A stretch of DNA of 64,000 bases from Chloroflexota bacterium. Its GTDB lineage: Bacteria > Chloroflexota > Dehalococcoidia > Lucifugimonadales > UBA3495. The DNA is taken from positions 1 through 64,000 of the forward strand of contig JAPOQH010000089.1 of NCBI GenBank assembly GCA_026710825.1, written 5' to 3'. A program made the translations under genes and the position numbers. This document shows positions 35,423 through 44,820 of the stretch, piece by piece (within the stretch, counting starts at the first letter, position 1; every line of letters starts with the position of its first letter). The notes under the pieces were generated by a model. It was not told where the DNA came from and searched no databases. It was given only the letters and a program-made list of their open reading frames with translations.

Positions 35423-36274
35423 ATGATTGTTGACTTCCACTGCCACATCATGCCGCCGGAATTCGCCGGCCGGCACGACGAATTGTCGAGGCGGGACGCG
35501 ACCTATGCCTCCCTGTTCCCGGACGGCGCAGGGAGAATCGCAGACGCTGAGACACTACTGAAGGCTATTGATCTGGCCGACATAGATCATGCGGTGGCCA
35601 TGGGTTTCGGCTGGACCGACCCGGAGATTGCAGCGGCGGCGAACGATTATCTGATCGCCTCAGCGACCACCCATCCTGACCGCATATCCGCGTTCGCGTC
35701 GGTGAATCCTGCGTGGGGCGATGCGGCGGTAGCGGAGGCGCAACGGTGTCTGGACGCTGGAGCCGTCGGGATTGGGGAGATACACGCGGATACGCAAGGT
35801 ATTGATATCTGCGACAAGGATGTCATGCAGCCGCTGATGGACCTGCTGGCTGGCATGGGCTTGCCGATCACAGTGCACGCCTCCGAACCGGTGGGCCACG
35901 TTTATCCCGGCAAGGGGCAAACCACTCCCGACAAGCTGCTTCAGTTCGTGTCCCATTTCCCGGAAAACCGGATTGTCCTGGCCCACCTTGGCGGCGGTCT
36001 GCCCTTCTACGCCGCGATGCCGGAGGTCGGCAGGGCGCTGTCCAACGTTTGGTATGATACGGCGGCGTTGCCCTACCTCTATGACGCCACAGCCATCGCG
36101 GCGAGCGTTACAACCGCCGGGGCCGACAGGGTGTTGTTCGGGACCGATTATCCGCTGCTGGGTCACCGGCGCGTCATGGACGGAGTCAGGGCGGCCGGGC
36201 TGGATCCCCACGATGTCGACGCGATCCTCGGGGGCAACGCGTCCGCGCTGCTGTTTGGACCGAAGAATGCCTGA
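35423..36274 (+). CDS. Amidohydrolase 2 family metal-dependent hydrolase
   Basis: 283 residues of TIM-barrel amidohydrolase fold, ACMSD/TatD-like. Metal ligands: His residues of FHCH (5-8), ITVHASEPVGH (about 150), VLAHLGGG (about 190) and Asp of LFGTDYPLLGH (about 236). Members act as hydrolases or decarboxylases; substrate unknown. It is the first of four overlapping plus-strand genes. The stop overlaps the next start by 8 bp. Confidence 0.85.
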   Translation: MIVDFHCHIMPPEFAGRHDELSRRDATYASLFPDGAGRIADAETLLKAIDLADIDHAVAMGFGWTDPEIAAAANDYLIASATTHPDRISAFASVNPAWGDAAVAEAQRCLDAGAVGIGEIHADTQGIDICDKDVMQPLMDLLAGMGLPITVHASEPVGHVYPGKGQTTPDKLLQFVSHFPENRIVLAHLGGGLPFYAAMPEVGRALSNVWYDTAALPYLYDATAIAASVTTAGADRVLFGTDYPLLGHRRVMDGVRAAGLDPHDVDAILGGNASALLFGPKNA

Positions 36275-36833
36275 AACGCCGACAGAGACAACGTCGGAAA
36301 CGCTGCCGGACTACCTGCGGCCCGGGTTGGATATTGTGCTGATCGGGCTGAACCCCTCAGCCTACTCGGTTCGAATGGGGCACTACTTCGCGAATCCGAG
36401 AAACCGCTTCTGGGCGGCCCTGTCAGCGTCGGGGTTGGTCGGTCGCGAGGTGGGACCTGAGGACGATGCTACGCTGTTGGAATTGGGGATTGGATTGACG
36501 GACCTGGTGAAACGAGCCACGCCGCAAGCCTCGGGCCTGAACGCGGCGGATTATCGGCGGGACGCGCCTCGACTCAAAGCAAGGATCGTGAATGCCAGCC
36601 CGACGATAGCCTGCTTTCACGGGCTGACCGCGTACCGCGCATACCTGCGGTACGCGGAGAACACGCCGAACGCGGGGAGCATAGACCTGGGGAGGCAGGA
36701 TTTTTGCATCGGAAACAGCCGGGTGTTTGTGCTCCCGAATCCGAGTCCGGCCAACGCGCGATATTCGCTGGACGACCTGACCGGCTGGTACCGCAAGTTG
36801 GGCGAGTGGCGGGAGGAACTAAAAGGTGGCTGA
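36267..36833 (+). CDS. mug: G/U mismatch-specific uracil-DNA glycosylase (MUG/TDG type)
   Basis: 188 residues from ATG 36267, within the end of the amidohydrolase gene. The glycosylase motif IGLNPSAYSVRMGHYFANP (about 26-44) matches MUG/TDG motif 1, with the Asn that positions water. Motif 2 reads FVLPNPSPANA where many members have PSxSG/A. It removes uracil (or etheno-cytosine) from mismatched DNA. A longer in-frame ORF extends upstream but reads through the amidohydrolase in another frame and is not used. Confidence 0.85.
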   Translation: MPETPTETTSETLPDYLRPGLDIVLIGLNPSAYSVRMGHYFANPRNRFWAALSASGLVGREVGPEDDATLLELGIGLTDLVKRATPQASGLNAADYRRDAPRLKARIVNASPTIACFHGLTAYRAYLRYAENTPNAGSIDLGRQDFCIGNSRVFVLPNPSPANARYSLDDLTGWYRKLGEWREELKGG

Positions 36834-37413
36834 CGGCGACAGCACGCTGAGGACGTTCATCGCGTTGCCCCTGCCGGCTGAATGGACTTCAGTATTGGAG
36901 TCTGTAATCGGCGAACTGCGCGGTTCGACGTCCGGCGCTGTGCGTTGGGTGCAGCCCTCGGGGATCCATCTGACGCTCAAGTTCCTGGGGTCCACCGACG
37001 CCCGGTTGGTGCCAGACATCCTGACCGGATTGGACAGGTCGCTGCAAGGGGCGCAGGTTCCTGAGCTTTCGCTGTCGGGGTTGGGCATGTTTCCCAACAG
37101 CAGAAACCCACGAGTGCTGTGGGCGGGAGTCTCCGGAGATCTGGACACCCTGGAGGATTGGTACGAACGAGTGGAATCGCTGATGGTTGGACTTGGCTGG
37201 GCGGCGGAGCGGCGACCATTCCGGCCTCACCTTACGTTGGGCCGAGTGAGAGACCGGGCATCGTCGACCGACCGCGGGCGGATTGCCACCGCGATGTCCC
37301 AATGCTCCGTTCCCGCGCTGGGGCCGTGGCGCGCCAATGCGGTGCGGCTTTACCAAAGCGAACTGACGCCGCAGGGCGCGATTTACTCCAACCTGGGTGA
37401 GGTTGAGATCTGA
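36826..37413 (+). CDS. thpR: RNA 2',3'-cyclic phosphodiesterase ThpR (2H family)
   Basis: 195 residues, GTG start at 36826 overlapping the previous stop. The two HxT motifs of the 2H phosphoesterase fold are HLTLKFLG (about 46) and HLTLGRVR (about 131). It begins FIALPLPAEW, the family's usual start (FIA(L/I)). Hydrolyses 2',3'-cyclic phosphate RNA ends. The stop overlaps the next ATG as TGATG. Confidence 0.9.
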   Translation: MADGDSTLRTFIALPLPAEWTSVLESVIGELRGSTSGAVRWVQPSGIHLTLKFLGSTDARLVPDILTGLDRSLQGAQVPELSLSGLGMFPNSRNPRVLWAGVSGDLDTLEDWYERVESLMVGLGWAAERRPFRPHLTLGRVRDRASSTDRGRIATAMSQCSVPALGPWRANAVRLYQSELTPQGAIYSNLGEVEI

Positions 37414-38345
37414 TGGAAACCACATTGACGAGGGTCATCACGCCGGTCGCGCCGTACGACTTTGAACTCACGGCAGGGCAACCGAACTACTCGCGGGAGC
37501 AGGAGTTCAAGACCGAGGAATACGTCGACGGGGCATACCTCCGTTTGCTGGATTTGGGGGACAAGGCGGCACTGGCCGCTGTCGAATCGACGGGTTCAGT
37601 GGACGACCCCGAATTGACTGTGGCGCTGACCGGCGACGGTCTGACCGACGATGACGCGGAGCAGGCCAGTAAGCAGATTTCATGGTTGCTAGGATGCGAC
37701 CAGGACCTGCGGCCGTTTTACGATTCCGTCTCGGAGGACCCTATCCTGCGGGACGTAGTCGGGCAGTTCTACGGGTACCACAACACCAGGACAGCTTCGG
37801 TATTCGAAGCGCTGGTGCAGGCGATCATGGGTCAGCAAATCGCGACGGCGGTGGCGCGCATCGTGCGCAACCTGCTGATACAGAACTACGGGGTGCGGGC
37901 CACGGTCGGAGATCGCGAGTGGTACGCCTTTCCCAGGCCCGACACGTTGGCGAGAGCGGAGGTGTCGGACCTTCGGCAACTCAAGCTGAGCATGCGCAAA
38001 TCGGAGTACATCCAGGGCATCGCGCGGGCGGCGTTGGAATCGTCGGACGGTTTCGAGGGGATGCACAACCTCCCAGACGATGAGGTGGTGCAGGGCATGG
38101 TTGCGCTGCGGGGCGTCGGGCAATGGACGGCCCAGTGGGTGCTGGTTCGCGCGTTGGCGCGGCCGGACGGGTTCCCGATTGGGGATCTCGCGCTGCGCAG
38201 GACGGTGGCGAGCCTCTACTTTGAAGGGGCCGAGATCAACGACGAGGAGTTGCTGGAGTTCTCGCAGAGGTGGTCGCCGTGGCGGTCATACGCCACCGCA
38301 TACCTGTTTGCGGCGCTGCGAGCCGGCAGGGTGGCGGGTTCCTGA
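37413..38345 (+). CDS. DNA-3-methyladenine glycosylase, AlkA-like (HhH-GPD)
   Basis: 310 residues. N-terminal AlkA-like domain, then ALVQAIMGQQIATAVA (start of HhH-GPD core), the hairpin LRGVGQWTAQWVLVRAL (about 231-247) and the catalytic Asp in FPIGDLALRR (about 258). It removes alkylated purines from DNA. It is the last of the repair-flavoured run MUG, ThpR, AlkA. Confidence 0.9.
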   Translation: METTLTRVITPVAPYDFELTAGQPNYSREQEFKTEEYVDGAYLRLLDLGDKAALAAVESTGSVDDPELTVALTGDGLTDDDAEQASKQISWLLGCDQDLRPFYDSVSEDPILRDVVGQFYGYHNTRTASVFEALVQAIMGQQIATAVARIVRNLLIQNYGVRATVGDREWYAFPRPDTLARAEVSDLRQLKLSMRKSEYIQGIARAALESSDGFEGMHNLPDDEVVQGMVALRGVGQWTAQWVLVRALARPDGFPIGDLALRRTVASLYFEGAEINDEELLEFSQRWSPWRSYATAYLFAALRAGRVAGS

Positions 38346-38358
38346 ACGCCGGGAGCGC

Positions 38359-39684
<1,326 letters not shown>

Positions 39685-39706
39685 CGCGGGGTTCCTTGCG
39701 GGCTGG

Positions 39707-39726
39707 ATTCCCACTTTCTCGGGAAT
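39707..39726. repeat. dRS3-like palindrome ATTCCC-N8-GGGAAT
   Basis: Second copy of the ATTCCC, eight bases, GGGAAT pattern (first at 6775-6794), just upstream of ffh, with GGATTCCC before and GGGAATGACG after. It sits in the 95-bp gap between ffh and the ABC permease, whose genes read in the same direction. Confidence 0.75.
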
Positions 39727-39779
39727 GACGGTCGGAGGCTAGGTATCAAGGTTTGGAGTGGGGATGACGAGTTGAATGA

Positions 39780-40847
39780 CTATTCCCAGCGGAAGGTGCG
39801 GTTGGCGATGACGAAGGCTATCACAAACCAGACCGCCATACCCAGAAAGTTCGGCCACTGAGCGATGATCGAGTCACCCTGCACCGTCATGCCGCGAATC
39901 GCCTCGACCAGGAACGTGAGCGGGAGATAGTCGGTGGCGACCCGCAGGACGTCAGGCAGGACATCACGGGAGAAGAAAACTCCGGACAGAAACATCATGG
40001 GCAACGAAACTATGTTGGCCAGGGGCGCGGCCTGCTGCTCGGTTCGGGCCCAACCGGATACGGCGAAGCCCAGGGCGAGAAACACCGCGCCACCCAAACC
40101 CGCGGCCAATAGAACGGCAAAGAAGTTTCCGGCGAATTCGGCCCCGAACAGGAAGACCGCAACTCCGGTCAGGATCAGGGTCTGGACGATAACCACCAAC
40201 AGGCGGGTGAACACCTGCGACCCGAGCAGGGTGACCGGACTGAGGGGCGTCGCCAGCAGACGGCGGAGAACGCCCTCTCGCTTCATGGTCACGAAGCTGA
40301 ACGACACGCTGAACAAGCCCAATTGCATGATCGCCATGCCGATGATGCCCGGCATGAGGAAATCGATGTATCCAAGGTCACGGGCTGCCACCGCTTCGCT
40401 TTCCAGGGTTACGAGCCGATCCACGCCGCTCAACGCGAAATTCATCTCGTCCACGCCCGAGCGCAGGATGCCCAAGCCGACCTGGGACTCCGCTTGCCGC
40501 CCGGCGTGATACAAGGCCTGGATAGTCATCGGCTCCCAAACGGTGTCCTGCCCGGTTGTAACGGGGCCGAAATTCGGGGGCAGTATGACGATCAAGTCCC
40601 GCTGGCCGTCGAGGAGGGCAGCGCGTTCTTCCGCATCTTCGCCGATGGTGACGCGGAGAGCTTCGACGCCCTGGGCTTCTTCGATGAACCGAGCGGATGC
40701 TTCGTTCTGAGCCAGATCGACTACGCCGAGGTCCACCTTGCCCAATTCGCCGAAATTCAGCAGCCCGAATATGACCATGATGACCAAGGGCAGGAAGAAC
40801 GTCCAGAACAGGGCCGCGCGGTCTCGCGCCCACATCCTCATGGACAT
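39780..40847 (-). CDS. ABC-2 type transporter permease
   Basis: About 355 residues from ATG 40847 (MSMRMWARDRAALFWTFFLP); a TTG at 40880 is an alternative. One membrane segment lies near the N-terminus (LFWTFFLPLVIMVIFGLL), then a large extracytoplasmic domain of about 150 residues. Five further segments follow from about residue 175 (LMPGIIGMAIMQLGLFSVSF; LLVVIVQTLILTGVAVFLFG; FFAVLLAAGLGGAVFLALGF; ANIVSLPMMFLSGVFFS; FLGMAVWFVIAFVIANRTF). It pairs with the ATPase immediately upstream. Likely a drug or lipid exporter. Confidence 0.88.
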   Translation of the reverse strand: MSMRMWARDRAALFWTFFLPLVIMVIFGLLNFGELGKVDLGVVDLAQNEASARFIEEAQGVEALRVTIGEDAEERAALLDGQRDLIVILPPNFGPVTTGQDTVWEPMTIQALYHAGRQAESQVGLGILRSGVDEMNFALSGVDRLVTLESEAVAARDLGYIDFLMPGIIGMAIMQLGLFSVSFSFVTMKREGVLRRLLATPLSPVTLLGSQVFTRLLVVIVQTLILTGVAVFLFGAEFAGNFFAVLLAAGLGGAVFLALGFAVSGWARTEQQAAPLANIVSLPMMFLSGVFFSRDVLPDVLRVATDYLPLTFLVEAIRGMTVQGDSIIAQWPNFLGMAVWFVIAFVIANRTFRWE

Positions 40848-40881
40848 CCAGGTTATGTAAATTGCGGGATGGGAGGCCAAC

Positions 40882-41676
40882 TCAGAACTCTCGCAACGAG
40901 CGGCCGGTGAGATCCAGGAAAACGTCCTCAAGCGTCGCTGCCCGCACCTCGTGGTCGCGATGGAACCCGCGACCGATCAGTTCTTCGATCAGTGCATCGG
41001 GACTATTCAGCGTGATGATCTTGCCGGAGTCCATCACCGCCACGCGGTCGCAGAGTTCCTCGGCCTCCTCCATGTAATGGGTGGTCAACACGATGGTGCG
41101 GCCCTCGGCCTGCCAGCCCGATATGGTCTCCCACATCAAGCGCCTGGCCTGCGGGTCCAGCCCAGTGGTGGGTTCGTCGAGGAATATGACGGTGGGGTCG
41201 TTGACCAGGGCGGCGGCGATGGAGAAGCGCTGCTTCTGGCCGCCGGAAAGGGTGCGAAATGACGAGGAGCGCCGGTCCCAAAGGTCAACCGTACGCAACA
41301 GGGGTTCGGGATCGACCTTGGCCCGATAGATGCTGCCGAGCATCCTGAGCAACTCGTGGAGTTGCAGGTGCTCGAAAAACGCGCTGCTCTGCAGCTGGAC
41401 ACCGATCAGGTGTTTGACGGCGCGCGGGTCTTTCCCGACGTCGATGCCGGCCACGGTGGCATGACCGCTGTCGGCGGTGCGCATGCCCTCAATGATCTCA
41501 ACGGTGGTGGTTTTGCCGGAGCCGTTTGGGCCGAGCAGGGCGAATACCTCTCCCTTCTTTACCTGGAAGGACACGCCATCGACGGCTTGAACGTCGCCAT
41601 AGCGTTTCCGCAAATCCTCCACCACAATGATGGGGTCATCCCCGTCCATCGCCCTGTAATTGTTCGCCGCCACCAT
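40882..41676 (-). CDS. ABC transporter ATP-binding protein
   Basis: About 264 residues from ATG 41676 (41649 is an alternative). Walker A is GPNGSGKTTT, the signature LSGGQKQR, Walker B FLDEPTTGLD, and the switch His in LTTHYMEE, all intact. It belongs to the DrrA/CcmA-like family of exporters with an ABC-2 permease. A longer frame upstream overlaps the divergent sbcC-like start and is not used. The permease gene follows immediately. Confidence 0.92.
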   Translation of the reverse strand: MVAANNYRAMDGDDPIIVVEDLRKRYGDVQAVDGVSFQVKKGEVFALLGPNGSGKTTTVEIIEGMRTADSGHATVAGIDVGKDPRAVKHLIGVQLQSSAFFEHLQLHELLRMLGSIYRAKVDPEPLLRTVDLWDRRSSSFRTLSGGQKQRFSIAAALVNDPTVIFLDEPTTGLDPQARRLMWETISGWQAEGRTIVLTTHYMEEAEELCDRVAVMDSGKIITLNSPDALIEELIGRGFHRDHEVRAATLEDVFLDLTGRSLREF

Positions 41677-41748
41677 CTTGTTCAGACCGACGGAAATTAT
41701 AACACCGGCCGGGTTCACCGGGGCCCGGATGGTACAATCGCCCGCACC

Positions 41749-44325
41749 ATGATCCCCCTGAGACTGTCGGTCCGGAACTTTCTGTGTTACCGCGACGATG
41801 TCCCGCCGCTTGATTTGCAGGGTGTGCACGTCGCCTGCCTCTGTGGAGCGAATGGGCACGGCAAATCGGCCCTGCTGGACGCCATGACGTGGTGCCTTTG
41901 GGGGATGGCCCGCACGGGGAGCCGAAACCACAACTCGCTGATCGCCTACGGCGAGTCGGAGTGCCGGGTCGAGCTTGATTTCCAGGCGAAAGCACAGACC
42001 TACCGGGCGATCCGGAGGCGGCGGAGCGCCGGCCAGGGACGCACGGAACTCGACCTGTTTGTGCTGGACGACGCCGACCAGCCGAGGCCGATCACCGGAA
42101 ATACGCTGAACGAGACCAACGGTCGCATCCGGAACCTGGTGGGGATGGACTATGACACGTTCGTGAATTCGGCTTTCCTGCTGCAGGGCCGCTCCGACGA
42201 GTTCACACGCAAAACCCCTTCCGAGCGCAAGGAGGTGCTGTCATCCATCCTGGGTCTGGATCTGTATGAGATCTTGCAGGGGGCGGCGCGAGGCAAGCGT
42301 TCGGAGTGGCAGGACAGCGTCGCGCGAACGGAAGGCGCGCTCATGCAGACGCGGTCTGCGCTGGAAGAGTTGACCGACCCCACCGACGAACTGGCGAACG
42401 TGCAACGACGGTTGCAAGCTCTATCAGGTGAATTGAACGCCGCCACCGCGGAGGCCCAGCAGCGCCGAGACGCACTGGCTGCATTGCGGCGCAAACAAAC
42501 TGAATTGGCGGCGGCGGAAACTGCGGTCGCCAACCTGCTGCGGAACGTGCAACAGGAGGAAGCCAACCTGTCGGACATCAGGGAGCGCGTGAAAGCCGCA
42601 CATGCAACAGCGGCACGCGCTGACGAAATCGGCGAAGGCGTGAAACTCCTGCAAGTTGCGCGCAACGAATTGGAGAGGCTGGAATCAGTGCGCCGTGAGC
42701 ACGCCGCGCTGCAAGACAGGCGGATGACTTTGGTGACCGCGATCAACCGTGAACAGGCTTCGCTGGAATCTGAAGCTGGCGAGTTGGAACGGCGGATCCG
42801 GGAAGACCTTGAACCCGCCGCGTTATTGGCGGGAACCGTGGCGAACCAGTTAGATGAACTGACAGCGATCGAAAGCGGGTTGGCGGCAGAACAAGACAGG
42901 GTCGACCTCCGCACGGAAGAGTTGGCGAACCTGGCGACGGAGATCGCTGCCCGGAACAGCGACCGGGAGCGGTGTGTAGCCGAGGGCAAGGATCTACGCA
43001 TCAAGCAACGAGAGATGTCCAACGCGCAAGGGCCGGATGCGCTGTGTCCGTTGTGTCGCAGTCCCATGTCAGAGGACGCCTGCGCGAATATCGCCGAGTG
43101 GTACGAGTCGGAGATCGCGGCGAAACTGGGCGAGCACAGTCAGCTCACGAAATTGATTGAGGGTCTCACACGGCAGCGCGATGAATTGTCCGCTGAAACG
43201 GAAGGGCAACGCCGCGCCCTGGCGCACAAGCAACGGACGGCTCAACAGGACCGGGGACGTCTTGAGCAACAGCGGCAGCAGAGCGACCACGCACGTGAGT
43301 TGCTGACGTCCTTGATGCCACGGTTGGACACCTTGCGACGAGTGTTGGGTACCGGCCAATTCGCGTTGGAGGAACAGCAGGGGTTGCAGGCGGTGGACGC
43401 CGAACTATCTAACCTCGAGTACGACGACGGGAAACGAGCGGACGCGTACGAATTGACGCAATCGCTGCAACATTGGGCGGCCGAGAAAGTGGCGCTGGAC
43501 GCCGCGCTGGCCCGATTGCCGCAGGATGAATTGGACGTTCAGCGCGGGGACGCGCGAGCGCAACAGTTGCGCCAAGACCTGGAGGACGCTGAGCGAAACC
43601 TGCAGGCGGACCGGGATGCTTTGACGGATCTGCCCGATGTTGAACAGGCGGCGCAGAAAGCCGAAGCCGTATTGTCCGGGCTGTCACGGGAAAGGGATGA
43701 ATTGGTGGCGCGCCTGGGACGGCTGCAGGGCGACGCGGAACGGATGGCAACGTACCGGTCGGAAATCGGGCGGCTGGAACGCAGCCACCAAGGGGCCCAG
43801 GTTGAGCAGGGTATCTATTCCGAGCTTTTCGGGGCGTTCGGCAGGAGCGGGGGGCCGGCCATGCTGATTGACGCAGCAGTCCCGCACCTGGAGAACGAGA
43901 CCAACCACCTTTTGGGCCGCATGACCGACAACCGGATGGCCGTCAAGCTGGAGACTCAGCGGGTGAACCAGGGCGGAAACACCACCGAAACCCTGGACAT
44001 CCTGGTCAGCGACGAGTTGGGTTCCCGCAACTATGAGCTGTTCAGTGGGGGCGAGGCGTTTCGCATCAACCTGGCGTTGAGGATTGCGCTTTCCAAGGTG
44101 CTGTCGCAACGCCTGGGCGCCCCGCTGCCGACCCTGTTCATCGACGAGGGGTTTGGCACGCAGGACGTGGCGGGCCGTGAGCGCATCGTCGACGCCATCG
44201 CATCCATACAGGACGAATTCGAAAAAATCATCGTCATCACCCACCTGGAAGAATTGAAGGACCTGTTCCCGGCTCGCATCGAAGTGCTGAAAACGGAATC
44301 GGGCTCGCAGTTCTGGCTGAGCTAG
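41749..44325 (+). CDS. SbcC/Rad50-like SMC-type ATPase
   Basis: 858 residues from ATG 41749. N-terminal ATPase lobe: RNFLCYRD, P-loop GANGHGKSALLDA (about 33-45), then the Q-loop region SAFLLQGRSDEFTRKTPSER. Long coiled coil (about 180-770) interrupted by the zinc hook CPLCRSPM (about 427-434). C-terminal lobe with LFSGGEAFRINLALRIALSK signature and LFIDEGFGTQD Walker B. It normally works with the nuclease SbcD/Mre11 in end processing; no SbcD gene is adjacent here. Divergent from the ABC exporter genes. Confidence 0.93.
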   Translation: MIPLRLSVRNFLCYRDDVPPLDLQGVHVACLCGANGHGKSALLDAMTWCLWGMARTGSRNHNSLIAYGESECRVELDFQAKAQTYRAIRRRRSAGQGRTELDLFVLDDADQPRPITGNTLNETNGRIRNLVGMDYDTFVNSAFLLQGRSDEFTRKTPSERKEVLSSILGLDLYEILQGAARGKRSEWQDSVARTEGALMQTRSALEELTDPTDELANVQRRLQALSGELNAATAEAQQRRDALAALRRKQTELAAAETAVANLLRNVQQEEANLSDIRERVKAAHATAARADEIGEGVKLLQVARNELERLESVRREHAALQDRRMTLVTAINREQASLESEAGELERRIREDLEPAALLAGTVANQLDELTAIESGLAAEQDRVDLRTEELANLATEIAARNSDRERCVAEGKDLRIKQREMSNAQGPDALCPLCRSPMSEDACANIAEWYESEIAAKLGEHSQLTKLIEGLTRQRDELSAETEGQRRALAHKQRTAQQDRGRLEQQRQQSDHARELLTSLMPRLDTLRRVLGTGQFALEEQQGLQAVDAELSNLEYDDGKRADAYELTQSLQHWAAEKVALDAALARLPQDELDVQRGDARAQQLRQDLEDAERNLQADRDALTDLPDVEQAAQKAEAVLSGLSRERDELVARLGRLQGDAERMATYRSEIGRLERSHQGAQVEQGIYSELFGAFGRSGGPAMLIDAAVPHLENETNHLLGRMTDNRMAVKLETQRVNQGGNTTETLDILVSDELGSRNYELFSGGEAFRINLALRIALSKVLSQRLGAPLPTLFIDEGFGTQDVAGRERIVDAIASIQDEFEKIIVITHLEELKDLFPARIEVLKTESGSQFWLS

Positions 44326-44349
44326 GCCACCGCAGAAGGAGCGAACACC

Positions 44350-44769
44350 ATGCTGACCGAAGCGCAAAGGGAGTTTCTGTCCCAACATCACAACGGAGCG
44401 CTGACCACTTTCCGCAGGAACGGCGCGGCGCAGATGAGCATCGTCACCTGCGGGATTTACGGCGACGGGATCGCGTTCACCACCACGGAGGACCGCGCCA
44501 AGCTGCGCAACCTGCGGCGGGACCCGCGCTGCACAATCCTGGTGGGCACCGACGACTGGCGGAATTTTGTGGTGCTGGAGGGCGAGGCCAAACTGGTGGG
44601 CGTCGACAACGCCAGCGCGGACGAATACCGGGAAACCCTGCGCAACGTGTTCCGCACCGCGGCGGGCCAGGAGCATCCCAACTGGCCCGAATACGATCAG
44701 GCGATGCGCGACGACCGCAGATTCGGCGTGATCGTCACGCCGAGCCACGTTTACGGACGCACGGACTGA
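44350..44769 (+). CDS. PPOX-class F420/FMN-dependent oxidoreductase (pyridoxamine 5'-phosphate oxidase fold)
   Basis: 139 residues. Matches the small split-barrel flavin-binding family (FLSQHHNGALTTFRRNGAAQ; VTCGIYGDGIAFTTTEDRAK; NLRRDPRCTILVG; WRNFVVLEGEAKLV). Often annotated TIGR03618-like F420-dependent. It starts 24 bp after the SbcC-like gene, which is an odd partner. Substrate unknown. Confidence 0.85.
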   Translation: MLTEAQREFLSQHHNGALTTFRRNGAAQMSIVTCGIYGDGIAFTTTEDRAKLRNLRRDPRCTILVGTDDWRNFVVLEGEAKLVGVDNASADEYRETLRNVFRTAAGQEHPNWPEYDQAMRDDRRFGVIVTPSHVYGRTD

Positions 44770-44772
44770 AAA

Positions 44773-44794
44773 GGGGCAACCAGATGGTTGCCCC
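44773..44794. terminator. Bidirectional hairpin between convergent genes
   Basis: GGGGCAACC / GGTTGCCCC with loop AGAT between the end of the PPOX gene and the end of the molybdenum hydroxylase large subunit gene. Same class as the hairpins at 26586, 32064 and 48819. Confidence 0.6.
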
Positions 44795-44820
44795 ATGGAT
44801 TGCTGGACCGGGTCAAGGGA

